The notes under the pieces are model-generated. The model did no database searches. It was not told the DNA's origin and saw only the letters and a program-made list of their open reading frames with translations. 64,000 bases of DNA. It comes from Eledone cirrhosa. Lineage: Eukaryota; Mollusca; Cephalopoda; Octopoda; Eledonidae. The position numbers were made by a program, and so were the translations under genes. Numbering within the stretch: the first letter of the stretch is position 1; each line of letters starts with the position of its first letter. Location: contig OZ024742.1 in the NCBI GenBank assembly GCA_964016885.1, positions 355,334,382 to 355,398,381 on the forward strand. Reading direction: 5' to 3'. Positions 10,306-22,684 of the stretch are shown in pieces.

Positions 10306-13300
10306 ATGACCTCACTCAGAATAAGTAGCATAAATGCGCGTGGTTTGGTGTCGTCATAGAAACAGGGCCACCTGCTGAACGACCTCAGGTCACTAAACAT
10401 AGATGTGGTAGCCATCAGCGAGACCAGAATCTCCGAGGCACGGGCTTTTGCACCGATCTTTGGCCGCTACGATGTGTACGCATCACCCAGCCGCCCTGGA
10501 TCAGGGGAAGGAGATGCTGTGCTTTTTCGGAGAGGTTGGACCTCGCCATACGGGCCATCTTCCTGGACGCAGAAGGTAAGTTGGTGCTCCTGGACGTGAC
10601 CAGTGGAGACGGGCAAGCGTTCAGGCTAGTGGCTGTCTATGCCCCGACAGGAGCAGGGCAGCCTGATTTCTTCCGGCGTCTTCAGATCTTTCTTGGAACG
10701 TCCCGCTCTTTAGTGTTAGTGGGCAACTGGAACTGGATTTTAGATGCACGCTGGGAGAGTGTGGGTTTAGCGGATAGGGGAGGAGAGTGCAAGAGCCTCG
10801 CCAACATGCTCAGGGGTTTTGAACTGTCTGAGAGGAACCGATTGGATTTCCCGAATGTGCCAATGTGGATTTGGACAAACCGTATCGGGTCATCCAGATC
10901 ATATCTAGATGGAGTATTTTGTAGGGAAATAGATATGTCTAGCATAGGATGTCCACAATTCAAGATAGTCAGCTACACGGACCACAAATTCGTGATATGT
11001 GTGGTTGACTTAGATAGGCTTCATGAAATTGGACTCGGCTACTGGAAGCTAAACGCGTCCTTACCAGCGCGCAAGGCCTACAGAGACCGGATAAGCAAAC
11101 TAGTTAAGCGGGCGTTGACGGGGGCCATCGTCAACAACAAGAGGTGGTTTGCTCTAAAAAGAGCGATTAGAATAGAGTTCATTAGGTTTAGTAAGGATAT
11201 AGCAATAGAGAAAACATAGAGCAGAGGGAGAACTATTTAGAAAAATAGACGAGGCGCTTAGCAAAGGCATCGCGACCGACGTACTTGCGGCGAAATTGGC
11301 CCTTGACCAATTCTTCAATGCAAAGTACGAAGACTGCGTTGTCAGAGCTAGGGAGCGTGCTCTCAGACACGAGGGGACGAAAGCCGTTCAATGAGCCCGA
11401 GTGGCAAGGCGCGTCGTGGCAACAAAGCCTCGATCCGGTCATTGGTGGACCACGACGAGCGCATGCTACACGATCCCGTGCAAATGTGTGAAGCTTTCCA
11501 GCGACATTTCGCACAGCTGTTCGGCGGCAGCGGCGGGCCGGATCGAGGGATGGACTTTAGTGTCTACCTCGACGTACTGCCGCGGCTCTCGGCCACTGAG
11601 GCGGAGTGTTGCGAAAAGCCGTTTACAGACGCTGAAGTACGGGAGGAAATGACTGGCTGCACAATAGGTAAATCGCCTGGTTTGGATAGTCTGCTCTATT
11701 AACTTTACGTACATATGGCAGACTTGTTCAGAGGCCTCTTGGCGGACGTCAACTGCAACTGGCAACAGAACGGGAGAATTCCCAGCTCTGTCAGCCGAGG
11801 AGCTGGGGGGCTGCTGAGAAAGGATCCGAACCAGGGGGATAACATAGATAATTTCAGGCCCATAACTCTGCTAAACACAGAGTTCAAGATTGTTGCCAAG
11901 GTGCTAGCAAAGAGTTTGGCGCTTGTCGTTGGTGGTCTGGTTTGGAGAGGCGCAGATCTGCCCCATTTCCGACAGATCCATCAGGACAATCTCCACCTCA
12001 TGAGATATATCGTGGTGAGGGTAGCTAGGGAACCTGGCACGGGTGGGTCCTTGATCAATTTAGATCAGTCGAAAGCTTTCGATAGGGTTGACCATCGTTA
12101 TCTGGCGGCTGTCTTGACAGCGGCTGATTTCGGGCCCGTCTTCAGAGACTGGATTGCTGCCATGCACAACGACATTCTGCTCTGTGGTGATAGTGAACGG
12201 TCACCTTTCGGAACCGTTCAACATAATGCGCTCGGTCCGCCAAGGATTTCCGCTCTCGTCCCTCTTGTACGTATTGACTCTCGAGCCATTATTGCACAAA
12301 CTGGAGACGTTGAAGGGGATCCCGCGCGCACTAGGATGCGGAAGATCCGTGTCAGCACATGCGGACGATGTCACCGTAGTGGTGTCGAGCGCCAAACACA
12401 TCGAGGCGAACGGCACTACACTAACAGAATACGAAGCGGTGCCAGGGGCAATGATCAACCAGGAATAGTCAGTGGTCTTGCAGCTCGGCACCTGGAGAGG
12501 CAGGTCCATGCCGTCCAACAGCGACATCGATCGCTGGACAGAAGGATCGATTAAATTGCTAGGGGTCTGGTTCGGTCATGACCTCCAGACGGACAAAAAC
12601 TGGGACGAGGTGACGAGCATGGTGGGTTCTCTCACCCAGAAATGGGCGGAGAGGAAGCTATCCCTGAAAGGCCGAGCGGAGATGGCTAACGCGTACATCG
12701 CGTCCGTCATCTACTACCTCCTGACCGTCGTACCTTGTCCTAAGCCCCGCCTGGCTGCGCTGGAGCGTTTGTTCTTTCGCCTTTTGTGGAAGGGACGCGC
12801 TCCGATGGTCAGGTGGTCCATCTGTTGTCAACACCCGCTATGTGGAGGGCTGGGCATGCCGTGGCTGATGATGCGCAGGTACGCGCTCAGGCTACGACAT
12901 CTCCACCTCTTCCTCGACGGTGATCAGGTGTGGTCGCCGTTTGCTAGACACGTATTTCCCCAGCTCGTTTCCTTGACGGAGCTGCAGTCCTGGGTCAAGC
13001 GAAGACCGAGAGGGAGTGGCTGGAGACTGGAATGTCTTCAGGCGCTCACAGCCCTCGACCAATCGGGCAATGTGATCGGTGGAAACTCCAGCTCGGCGTT
13101 CTATAGAGGATTAGTGGAGGGGAAGAGCGACGACGTACTTGGGGAAAAACTAGGCGTCGACGAAAATCAACTAGCCAATCTCTTCGGAAGAACTTTCGGG
13201 CCAGGGCCCATGGACAACTTCCAGAAATATCTGGCCTGGCAGTGCTACCGAGGAGCCTTGCCAGTTCGGGATAAACTCTACAGGCATGGAGGTGCCGTCA

Positions 13301-13725
13301 GCCGGGCATGTCCGAGATGCGGGCAGGGCGACGAAACCGTCCTGCACGCACTCGTCCAGTGTCTGAAAATTGCTGACTTGTGGGTTTATGTCGAACACCT
13401 GCTGTCGCGTTTAGGACGGATCCGGCTATCATCTGAGTCCATCATGAGGATTGCCCCGCCCTCCTCCTTTAGCCGGGAAGGGCAGGCAGTTTTTATCTGT
13501 CTGGTGGCCATGGCGAAAGAGATAGTATGGTGGACACGTTTGAAATGGCTGAAGACGAGCACTTACCTCTTCGGTGATGCTCTGATTGACTATTTCAAAT
13601 TTCATTTGAAAAGGAAAATCAGAGTAGAGAGGGAAGTGCTCTCTTCCCACCATTTCGTTGAAAGATGGGTGAGAGAAACAAGAATGGCCCGAGTGAATGA
13701 GCCTACTCTGAGTATATATCTGTAA
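10306..13725 (+). pseudogene. ORF2 (endonuclease + reverse transcriptase) pseudogene of copy A
   Basis: ORF2 starts MTSLRISSINARGLVSS and meets a stop near 10,350. Endonuclease blocks follow: ISETRISEARAF, VAVYAPTGAG, LVLVGNWNWILD (other copies have VGDWNGILD, so a catalytic Asp is Asn) and SYTDHKFV. Frameshifts occur near 10,530, 11,215 and 11,390. RT blocks include NFRPITLLNTEFKIVAK near 11,860, INLDQSKAFDRVDH near 12,070 and RQGFPLSSLLYVL. The active site reads AHADDVTVVV instead of AYADD, so the conserved Tyr is His. A continuous frame from 12,472 to 13,725 carries KLLGVWFG and the C-terminal CPRCGQGDETVLHALVQC zinc-finger-like block. Confidence 0.8.
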
Positions 13726-13984
13726 ATTAAAGGTGGAAAACTGGGAGAGCGCACTTGCCTTGGTGGTCAGGGTCATTGTGGCCTTTTACTGGGCTTTCTC
13801 CACAAATGTCCCTCCGAAGTCTCCACCCTATTGGGGAATGTTTCATTGTTATTTTTTGTTACATCCTCTGTTTTTGTTTTTTACACGCAGAAATGCCCAT
13901 TTGTACTGTCCTGTATTGTCCTGCATTGTCCTTACTGTCTACTTTATGTAAACCCTTGTGGTTAATAACGTAATCATTATTATT

Positions 13985-14170
13985 ATAGGCGCGGATTGGC
14001 AGTATCGGTAGAGGGTCTGACGCCATGCTTTCCAGCATAGTTACGTCCCTTTGCGATCTGAGTTCAAATCCCGCCGAGGTTGACTTTGCCTTTCATCCTT
14101 ACGGGGTCGATAAAATAAAGTACCAGTAATGCACTGGGTAATTGCTGGCCTTGTGCCTAAAGTAGAAACA

Positions 14171-14201
<31 letters not shown>
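13985..14201 (+). mobile_element. Full-length tRNA-derived SINE with (ATT)n tail
   Basis: The head (GCGGATTGGCAGTATCGG, A-box-like) and GTTCAAATCCC (B box) mark a tRNA-derived RNA polymerase III promoter. The body contains CTTACGGGGTCGATAAA and the end reads CCTTGTGCCTAAAGTAGAAA, followed by (ATT)n to 14,201. It begins immediately after the tail of Tx1-like copy A, so it used that tail as its target. It is non-coding and depends on a LINE for mobility. Confidence 0.85.
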
Positions 14202-14202
<1 letters not shown>

Positions 14203-14396
14203 ATGTCGGTGGATTGACAGTATCGCTAGAGCGTCTGACGCCATGCTTTACAGCAAAGAGAAACGGCCCTTTGTGGTCTGAGTTCAAATCCTGCCGAGGT
14301 TTACTTTACCTTTCATCCTTACGGGTTCCACAAATTAAAGCACCATTAATACACTGCGATAATTGCTGGCCTTGTGCCAAAAGTAGAAACAACTAT
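14202..14396 (+). mobile_element. tRNA-derived SINE, second tandem copy
   Basis: It has the same architecture as the SINE before it and starts directly after that SINE's (ATT)n tail. It is more diverged in the body (GGGTTCCACAAATTAAAG replaces the usual GGGTCGATAAAATAAAG). The B box reads GTTCAAATCCTG. It ends GTAGAAACAACTATTATA. Confidence 0.85.
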
Positions 14397-14811
14397 TATA
14401 CGCAAACAGAAACCCACGTACCGGCTGCCCCATGGCCCGGTGAAAAGAATAGATAAGGCGTTTTCCCGGAGGATGGTGAGGGAGACACGTTGGAATAAAC
14501 TGTGTCTGGCATATGGAATCTTCATTACATACGTTACATATACCAAAATTGTCCCAATTTAAGTATATGTATAAATATGTATCAGGATGGGTTTAGTTTG
14601 AAGCTTGTTAAAACATTACTCAATGGATGTCTTGAGTATTTTTATATTATGCTGTAGAGTATTATTATATTATAAAGTGCCAGGATCCATCTGTGGAGCC
14701 CATGCCCTTTCAACAGGTAGTTCCTGACGTCTGGAACTAGCTGTTGATACGACAAGAGCTCCATCGTCGGGTCCCGACTACTTTTAATATATAAATTATA
14801 AATATACTTGT
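14397..14811. other. Unassigned sequence between SINEs
   Basis: I recognise no gene. On the reverse strand, 14,690-14,800 gives a short frame beginning MELLSYQQLVPDVRNYLL after GACCCGACG. A GACCCGACGATG phrase also occurs on the reverse strand near 107-118, so it may be a short dispersed repeat of unknown type. Confidence 0.3.
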
Positions 14812-14870
14812 ATAATTGCTGGCTTTGTGCCAAACGTAGAAACAATTATTATTATTATTAAAAAGATAAA
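14812..14870 (+). mobile_element. SINE 3'-end fragment
   Basis: TAATTGCTGGCTTTGTGCCA followed by ACGTAGAAACAATTATTATT is the 3' end of the SINE family with its ATT tail; the rest of the unit is absent. It faces the next SINE tail to tail. Confidence 0.75.
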
Positions 14871-14875
14871 AATAA

Positions 14876-15054
14876 TAATGTTTCTACTATTGGCACAAGG
14901 CCAACAATTACCTCAGTACATCACTGGTACTTTGTTTTATCGACCCCGTAAGGATGAAAGGCAAAGCTAACCTCGACGGGATTTGAACTGAGAACGTAAA
15001 GAGCCATAACGCTATGCCGCAAAGCATATTATCTGACGCCCTACCGATACTGCC
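14876..15054 (-). mobile_element. tRNA-derived SINE (minus strand)
   Basis: This is the reverse complement of the SINE consensus: GTTTCTACTATTGGCACAAG, then GACCCCGTAAGGATGAAAGG, then GGGATTTGAACTGAGAACG (B box) and finally ACGCCCTACCGATACTGCCA (A box). The outermost 10 bases of the tRNA-like head are missing, and a (TA)n tract starts at the break. Confidence 0.85.

Positions 15055-15145
<91 letters not shown>
15055..15145. repeat. (TA)n-(TG)n microsatellite
   Basis: TA repeats pass into a long TG run interrupted once by TCTG. It is a simple-sequence repeat with no coding content. Confidence 0.95.
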
Positions 15146-15990
<845 letters not shown>

Positions 15991-16446
15991 TTGCTCTTAT
16001 CTTAGATTTTACGAGCTAGAGATTTTGATGGACGCTGTTGTTGGAAATCAATAGCACAATGTATCATGATCATGGAATAATTGGTGGACATGCAGGAACG
16101 TATAATTGGGTGTGGAATATCTCATAAATCGCAATGACGTCTGTAATAGTTGAAGTTATCAGATTCATGGAATATTGTGATAAGTAATACTATATCAATA
16201 TTTCGTTTGAACAAATCAACAGGTAGTCAGAATATCAATTGAAAATAAAAACGAAACCATCACCTGTCTTTGTTGACACCTTCTCAGTGTATTAACATGT
16301 CGTCAATGAAATGTACTAATATGAACTTTAAAACCTTCACTGGGCATTTTAAGATCGTGTCAATGTAGGCAGATATTTCATTTTTCTTTTCTTATATCAA
16401 TGTTTTGATTCCATGCACCTTACATTTTGATTTTTCTTTTCATCAT
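15991..16446. other. No recognised feature
   Basis: Unassigned AT-rich sequence leading into the SINE array. I see no gene. Confidence 0.4.
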
Positions 16447-17150
16447 TATTTAATATAAAGTTAGGGCGGTGGATTGGCAGTATTGGTAGAGGGTCGGACG
16501 CCATGCTTTGCAACATATAGATACGGCCCTTTATAATCTCAGTTCAAATCCTGTCGAGGTTAACTTTGCCTTTCACCCATACGGGGTTGATGAAATAAAG
16601 TAGCAGTAATACACCGGGTTAATTGCTGGCCTTGTGCCAAAAGTAGAAACAATTATTTAATATAAAGTGAGGGCGGTGAAATGGCAGTATTGGTAGAGGG
16701 TCGGACGCCATGCTTTGCAGCATTAAGTTACGGCCCTTTATAATCTGAGTTCAAATCCTGTCGAGGTTAACTTTGTCTTTCATCATTACGGGGTCGACGA
16801 AATAATGTACCAGTCATGCACTGGTTTCGATTTAATCGACTTTCCCCCTCCCCAAAAATTGCTGGTCTCGTGAAGACCAATATTTAATATACACTGTTAA
16901 ACTTGCCATTCTGAGTTCAAATCCCGCCGACGTTAACTTTGCCTTTCCTCCTTACGGGGTCGATAAAGTACCAGTAATGCACTGGATATTTGCTGGCCTT
17001 TTGCCAAAAAAGTAGAAACATTTATTTAATATAAAGTGTGTTTGTTCAAATCCCGGTGAGGCTAATGTTGTCTTTCATCTTCCTAATGGTCGATAACAGA
17101 ATGTGTCAACCGAGTACTCTGGATTGTTTAATCAAATATACTCTTCTTGG
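16447..17150 (+). mobile_element. Tandem array of tRNA-derived SINEs separated by a repeated spacer
   Basis: Units lie at about 16,462-16,651 (full), 16,668-16,880 (full, with extra C-rich bases near 16,840), 16,895-17,022 (5'-truncated, starting just before the B box) and ~17,040-17,150 (very degenerate). The spacer ATTTAATATAAAGT or a close variant precedes the first unit (16,448) and separates the rest (16,655, 16,883 diverged, 17,024). This pattern fits repeated insertion at the same ATTATTTAA target, each making a duplication, or tandem duplication of one insertion. Confidence 0.8.
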
Positions 17151-17444
17151 ACATTTTCTGGTTACGTGCAAAAATTAGTAATCATTAATTGTTAGAGATC
17201 GTGTTACAACATTATCTATTTTATTCAATTTATATATAAAACATCTTTCTATATACCTTACTGTTTCGAATCTCAGCAATCTAATTTTATTTAGAAATAT
17301 GATTTAATTTGTGAGTGAGATAGAGGCTTAAAGGTGAATTAAAGAACAAGAAATATGTTTCATTTGAACATAGATGAGCATACTAATCTTAATAGAATCG
17401 TCGATATTGTACACCTGATAATAATACTATCTATAACACAGGCA

Positions 17445-17478
<34 letters not shown>

Positions 17479-17637
17479 TCTCTAAATATTTAAATACATA
17501 AAAACATATCTATCTATATACGTATATATATATATTTGCTCTACGGTTCTTATATATTTGATATATATTTATCCTTATCGAGCCCTCTTTGGATTCTAGT
17601 CTTCAAATTTTTGCTTAAACTTTAATCTGTTATTTTA

Positions 17638-17640
<3 letters not shown>
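17151..17640. repeat. AT-rich sequence with (CT)n and TA microsatellites
   Basis: A CT run interrupted by TA lies at about 17,443-17,483 and TATA patches at 17,515-17,535. I recognise no gene. Confidence 0.6.
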
Positions 17641-17695
<55 letters not shown>

Positions 17696-17800
17696 CGTAT
17701 TTGAATTTATTTAGTGAGATTTATTATCTGAAAACGTGTGATGAAACAGCTATTGTTATACTTCGGAAGGGTCATGCTGCCACCAAAAACACACGCACCT
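17600..17800. repeat. Second copy of the 3278-3560 repeat family, with long (TA)n
   Basis: AACTTTAATCTGTTATTTTA beside a (TA)n tract (17,640-17,692), followed by ATTGTTATACTTCGGAAGGG, mirrors the arrangement at 3,278-3,560 (TTGTTATGCTTGGGGAGGGT; reverse complement of TAAAATAACAGATTAAAGTT). This marks a dispersed repeat with a TA core. No coding capacity is seen. Confidence 0.5.
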
Positions 17801-18154
17801 GCGGTTTTTACTTCAATTTATTATAGGTTTCCGGTCGCTTGGTTGGTTCGATAACCGGGCAGTTGTTTATATATTGTCAAATATGTGTCGTCAAACATTC
17901 TGCGACCTCCTCAGTGCGTAGGTTTATATTTTGTCTCTTACTCCTTTGTTCTGTCCTATAACATCTTAATTGTTGTGTGTTGTGTGTTACATCCGTGTAA
18001 CATGTATATGTATGTCACATAGAGATAGAACAAACAACTAACTAATGACAAATGAATAAACACATAAATAAATAAACACACACACCCGGATGTGACGCAT
18101 GCGGAAACTAAGCACATAGCACACAACACATAATAACCAGATGGTGTCCGACAG

Positions 18155-18187
<33 letters not shown>

Positions 18188-19470
18188 CGGTGTCGAAACT
18201 GCCTAAGTCCATCTCAACGGCTGATGAGTATGGAGTTATCTGTCCTTCGTTTCTATAGAGCAATACGTTTTAAAGGTTATCCCTTAAAATTATGTTTTTC
18301 TGTTTTGTTTTCTTAGTTGCTTTTTTTTTATTTTGGCGGTGTTCATATATAGTTGAAGGCAACATATGTTGGGTAATCCGACAGAATACCTTTGACGTAG
18401 GTTGGATATTGCTATCAAATAGAATTTCCTCTAGCTATATGGGCAACAACAACGCATTGGGAAGGGAACTTCCCTCAAGCTATATGGACAGTAGCCCCGC
18501 TACACTGAGCCCACGGTAAACAACCCCTACACCTTCACCACCCCTACCCCTGCCTCGATCGACTCCTATGGCAGCACATACTTATGCATATGTCCATACA
18601 TAGATCCTGCTATTTAAGATTTTACATGCACTGATACATACATATGTGTGTGTGCGCGTATATATATATACCTATATATATATATGGGTGTGTGTGTGTT
18701 TGTATAATCTGTGTGTGTGTGGATGTGTGTCATTATGGGATGCACCTGGGCCCGTCTTGGTGCGTGTGGGCTTGCACCGATGTGGGTTGACATACACACA
18801 TATGTACTCTATGCCAAAGTAAAAACTGTAGTCCTCTGCTTTTCCGGATTTTGACACTCAGGTTATGGTGTTTTACACCCCACTCCTGCCTCATTTGCTC
18901 TAAAATGCACCACCCATGGCAGTGTAAATATCGTAACCCTTTGCATTTCCCGATTCTGGCACATAGCCTTTATACTTCAGTCAATATTTTCCAAATCTTT
19001 CAAACTTTAATATTGGCTATAACACGCACGCACTTTATTCTTCTTTGATATTTGATATTGGCTATAACAAACACGCATTTTATTCTATTTTATTTATTTA
19101 TTTATTTATTTTTTTAAATCTTCATTTTATTGTATCTTATCTTATTATTTTATAATTTTTTTATTTTTTTAATATTTTATTTCTTCATTTTACCTTATTT
19201 CATTATCTGTTTGCCCCACCCCCACCACCACGTGAAAGGGTGGTAGGATTGATGTCAACCCACATACACTCCTTCTTCTAAAGACAGCAGCAGTAGAACT
19301 AAGGCTGACCTGCCAGCTAACCCCCGTAACACCAATAACAACAAGGGGGGAGGTCAGCTGTACTTAACAAAGACAACCTCAACAGATTGTCTTGCCTTAG
19401 AAAAAGATTTCCTATAGATTTTGACTGAGGAATGGTCTCACAACTGACCAATGGGAGGAGAGAGTGTCCT
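17801..19470. other. No recognised gene; scattered microsatellites
   Basis: (TA)n occurs at 18,157-18,187 and TG/TA repeats at 18,645-18,725. The rest is unassigned; low-complexity T-rich runs lie near 19,080-19,200. Short reading frames in the region have no recognisable domain. A CTGATGA at 18,221 lacks the rest of a hammerhead core. Confidence 0.4.
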
Positions 19471-19610
19471 ATGATGCCGAAATTCGTTTGTTCTAATTCA
19501 TATGATTCCAGTTCCACAGCCCAACCAGGAGCTGGACATATCGGAGTATTGAGGGAGTAAAACACTTTAACAACATGTGTACCATTCTCTACCACACCAA
19601 TTCGGACTGC

Positions 19611-19647
19611 CTGAAGAGGTCACAGCCAATGATGGCTGTCACCGAAA
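19611..19647 (+). ncRNA. Hammerhead-ribozyme-like core with 10-bp stem II
   Basis: The sequence reads CTGAAGA, then GGTCACAGCC, loop AATGAT, GGCTGTCACC, then GAAA. The two 10-nt arms pair at 9 of 10 positions. A hammerhead core is CUGAUGA, stem II, GAAA, so one core base (U to A) differs, which predicts weak or no cleavage. This arrangement resembles motifs known from Penelope-like elements; the flanking ~19,480-19,680 may be such an element's terminal repeat. Stems I and III are not resolved. Confidence 0.45.
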
Positions 19648-19804
19648 TATATATAGCAGTACATATTTAATAAACGAGGCCAAATTTTAAATGTTTGACT
19701 TAATTACTTTATTTTACATTACTCCGGAGTAAACCAACCTGCGTACTTCGTCGAGTGCTCCAATCTGCATACTGAGGTGTCAGTAAACAACCAATCTATA
19801 CTCA

Positions 19805-21470
<1,666 letters not shown>

Positions 21471-22556
21471 TATTACTCCAAGTATAACCTACATAAGAAT
21501 TACGGCGAACTCGCTGCCTAAATATGGAAACATCTTGTTGAGTTAAACAAAGCCGTACGTTAAAACTATCCACGGCGCAGAGTACTCACACCCTCTAACT
21601 TGTACCCACTTACCAACCTCTGTAAATTGTAACTTCATAAAATATACGCTTGTAATACTGAGGATTTGTTTGATTTCATTTTTCATTCCCTCCATAGTAA
21701 TGTTCGGAAAAATAAAATTAGTAATAAAAGGATGAATGGTTATGCTCAACTTCACTTATTTCACGATCATCACCTAATGTACAAACTTTATTTAAATCCT
21801 TTAATGTACGACTATACTTAAGATATGAAATAATCAAGGACAAGTAATGTAAAGAACGTAATTGCATTTAATAGAGACAACCTACTACACTTCTAAAGCT
21901 GTGTCTGTTTGATCTTTATTGATCCACTTAAAATTCTCATAAGTATATCTAAATTTCTTGTAGATGAGGAAAACTTGTTTCGGAACTGAATGCCAAATCG
22001 AACGTTCATTTGTAAAGAAGAAATAACTGCACCAGAATTCAAACCTTCCAAAGATCGTATAGCTGTGCTACTTTGTCGTAATGATCCAAGGGATCGAAAT
22101 CTCAGGTCAATGGCTGTTTATCATGCTGTAACAACAATAGCTATGTAAGCATACTTTCAATCCCATCAGTAGATATATTACGGATAATTTCTAACATCTG
22201 TAAGAACACTAAGCTAATGATTATGACGATGATGAGGATTCTATGAACCTTAATATCTAAAGATTTGTTTAAGATGTCCAGTACTTACTTAATGCTATAG
22301 CCATTTTCACTGAAAGTGATCTTCAAAGATATTTCGGGTACACAGTCAGAAATGTGCGATTGCAAGAACTATAAATAATCATAGAAACCGACGAAAATAT
22401 CCATCAATATATTTTCGTAAGATTTCGTAAGTAAATATATTATTTCCGTTTGTTAACGTTTCTAACAACGCATGCAAAGCAGACTCTTCTTCTTTTCTTT
22501 CTCCACTCCTCCTGTCCCTTCTTCTTCTTCATCTTCTTATTCTTCTTCTTCTTCTT
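21471..22556. other. No recognised gene
   Basis: Unassigned AT-rich sequence; no long reading frame with a recognisable domain on either strand. The last ~60 bases are CTT-rich and lead into the (ATT)n tract holding R4 copy 1a. Confidence 0.4.
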
Positions 22557-22559
22557 ATT

Positions 22560-22601
<42 letters not shown>

Positions 22602-22604
22602 GTC
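22557..22604. repeat. (ATT)n microsatellite at the 3' end of R4 copy 1a
   Basis: A trinucleotide ATT tract with one AGT interruption, directly joined to the 3' end of a minus-strand R4-type element. A matching tract at 27,149-27,180 lies at the element's 5' end, so this is the insertion target and/or tail. Confidence 0.9.
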
Positions 22605-22684
22605 GCCATTCCTTGAATCTCAGTCATTGATGTTGGTTAACTGGAAAGTCCGTTGGATTGAATATCAAGCCACTACCTGAGGCC

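Larger units (their letters stand above)
8138..13984 (+). mobile_element. Tx1-like (L1-superfamily) LINE, copy A, full length but mutated
   Basis: The copy runs from a 5' terminus GGCGACCTA, shared with copies C and E (GGCCACCTA in E), to an ATCATTATTATTATA tail. It contains a 5' untranslated region (~210 bp), a Gag-like ORF1, ORF2 with apurinic endonuclease and reverse transcriptase, and a ~255-bp 3' untranslated region. Family call: the endonuclease at the N-terminus of ORF2, the NFRPITLLN and YADD-type RT motifs, and a C-terminal CCHC block fit the Tx1-like clade of the L1 superfamily. Its AATAAA-like site is changed to AATAAC. Both ORFs are broken. Confidence 0.8.

Noticed and set aside
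13985..14100. Possible tRNA gene because of A- and B-box sequences
   Set aside because: The boxes belong to the SINE head; the same head recurs at several places and is fused to the SINE body and (ATT)n tail.
18215..18250. Possible hammerhead motif at CTGATGAG (18,221), with CGAAAC a little upstream
   Set aside because: The GAAA element precedes CTGATGA and no stem II hairpin follows it, so the order does not make a hammerhead.
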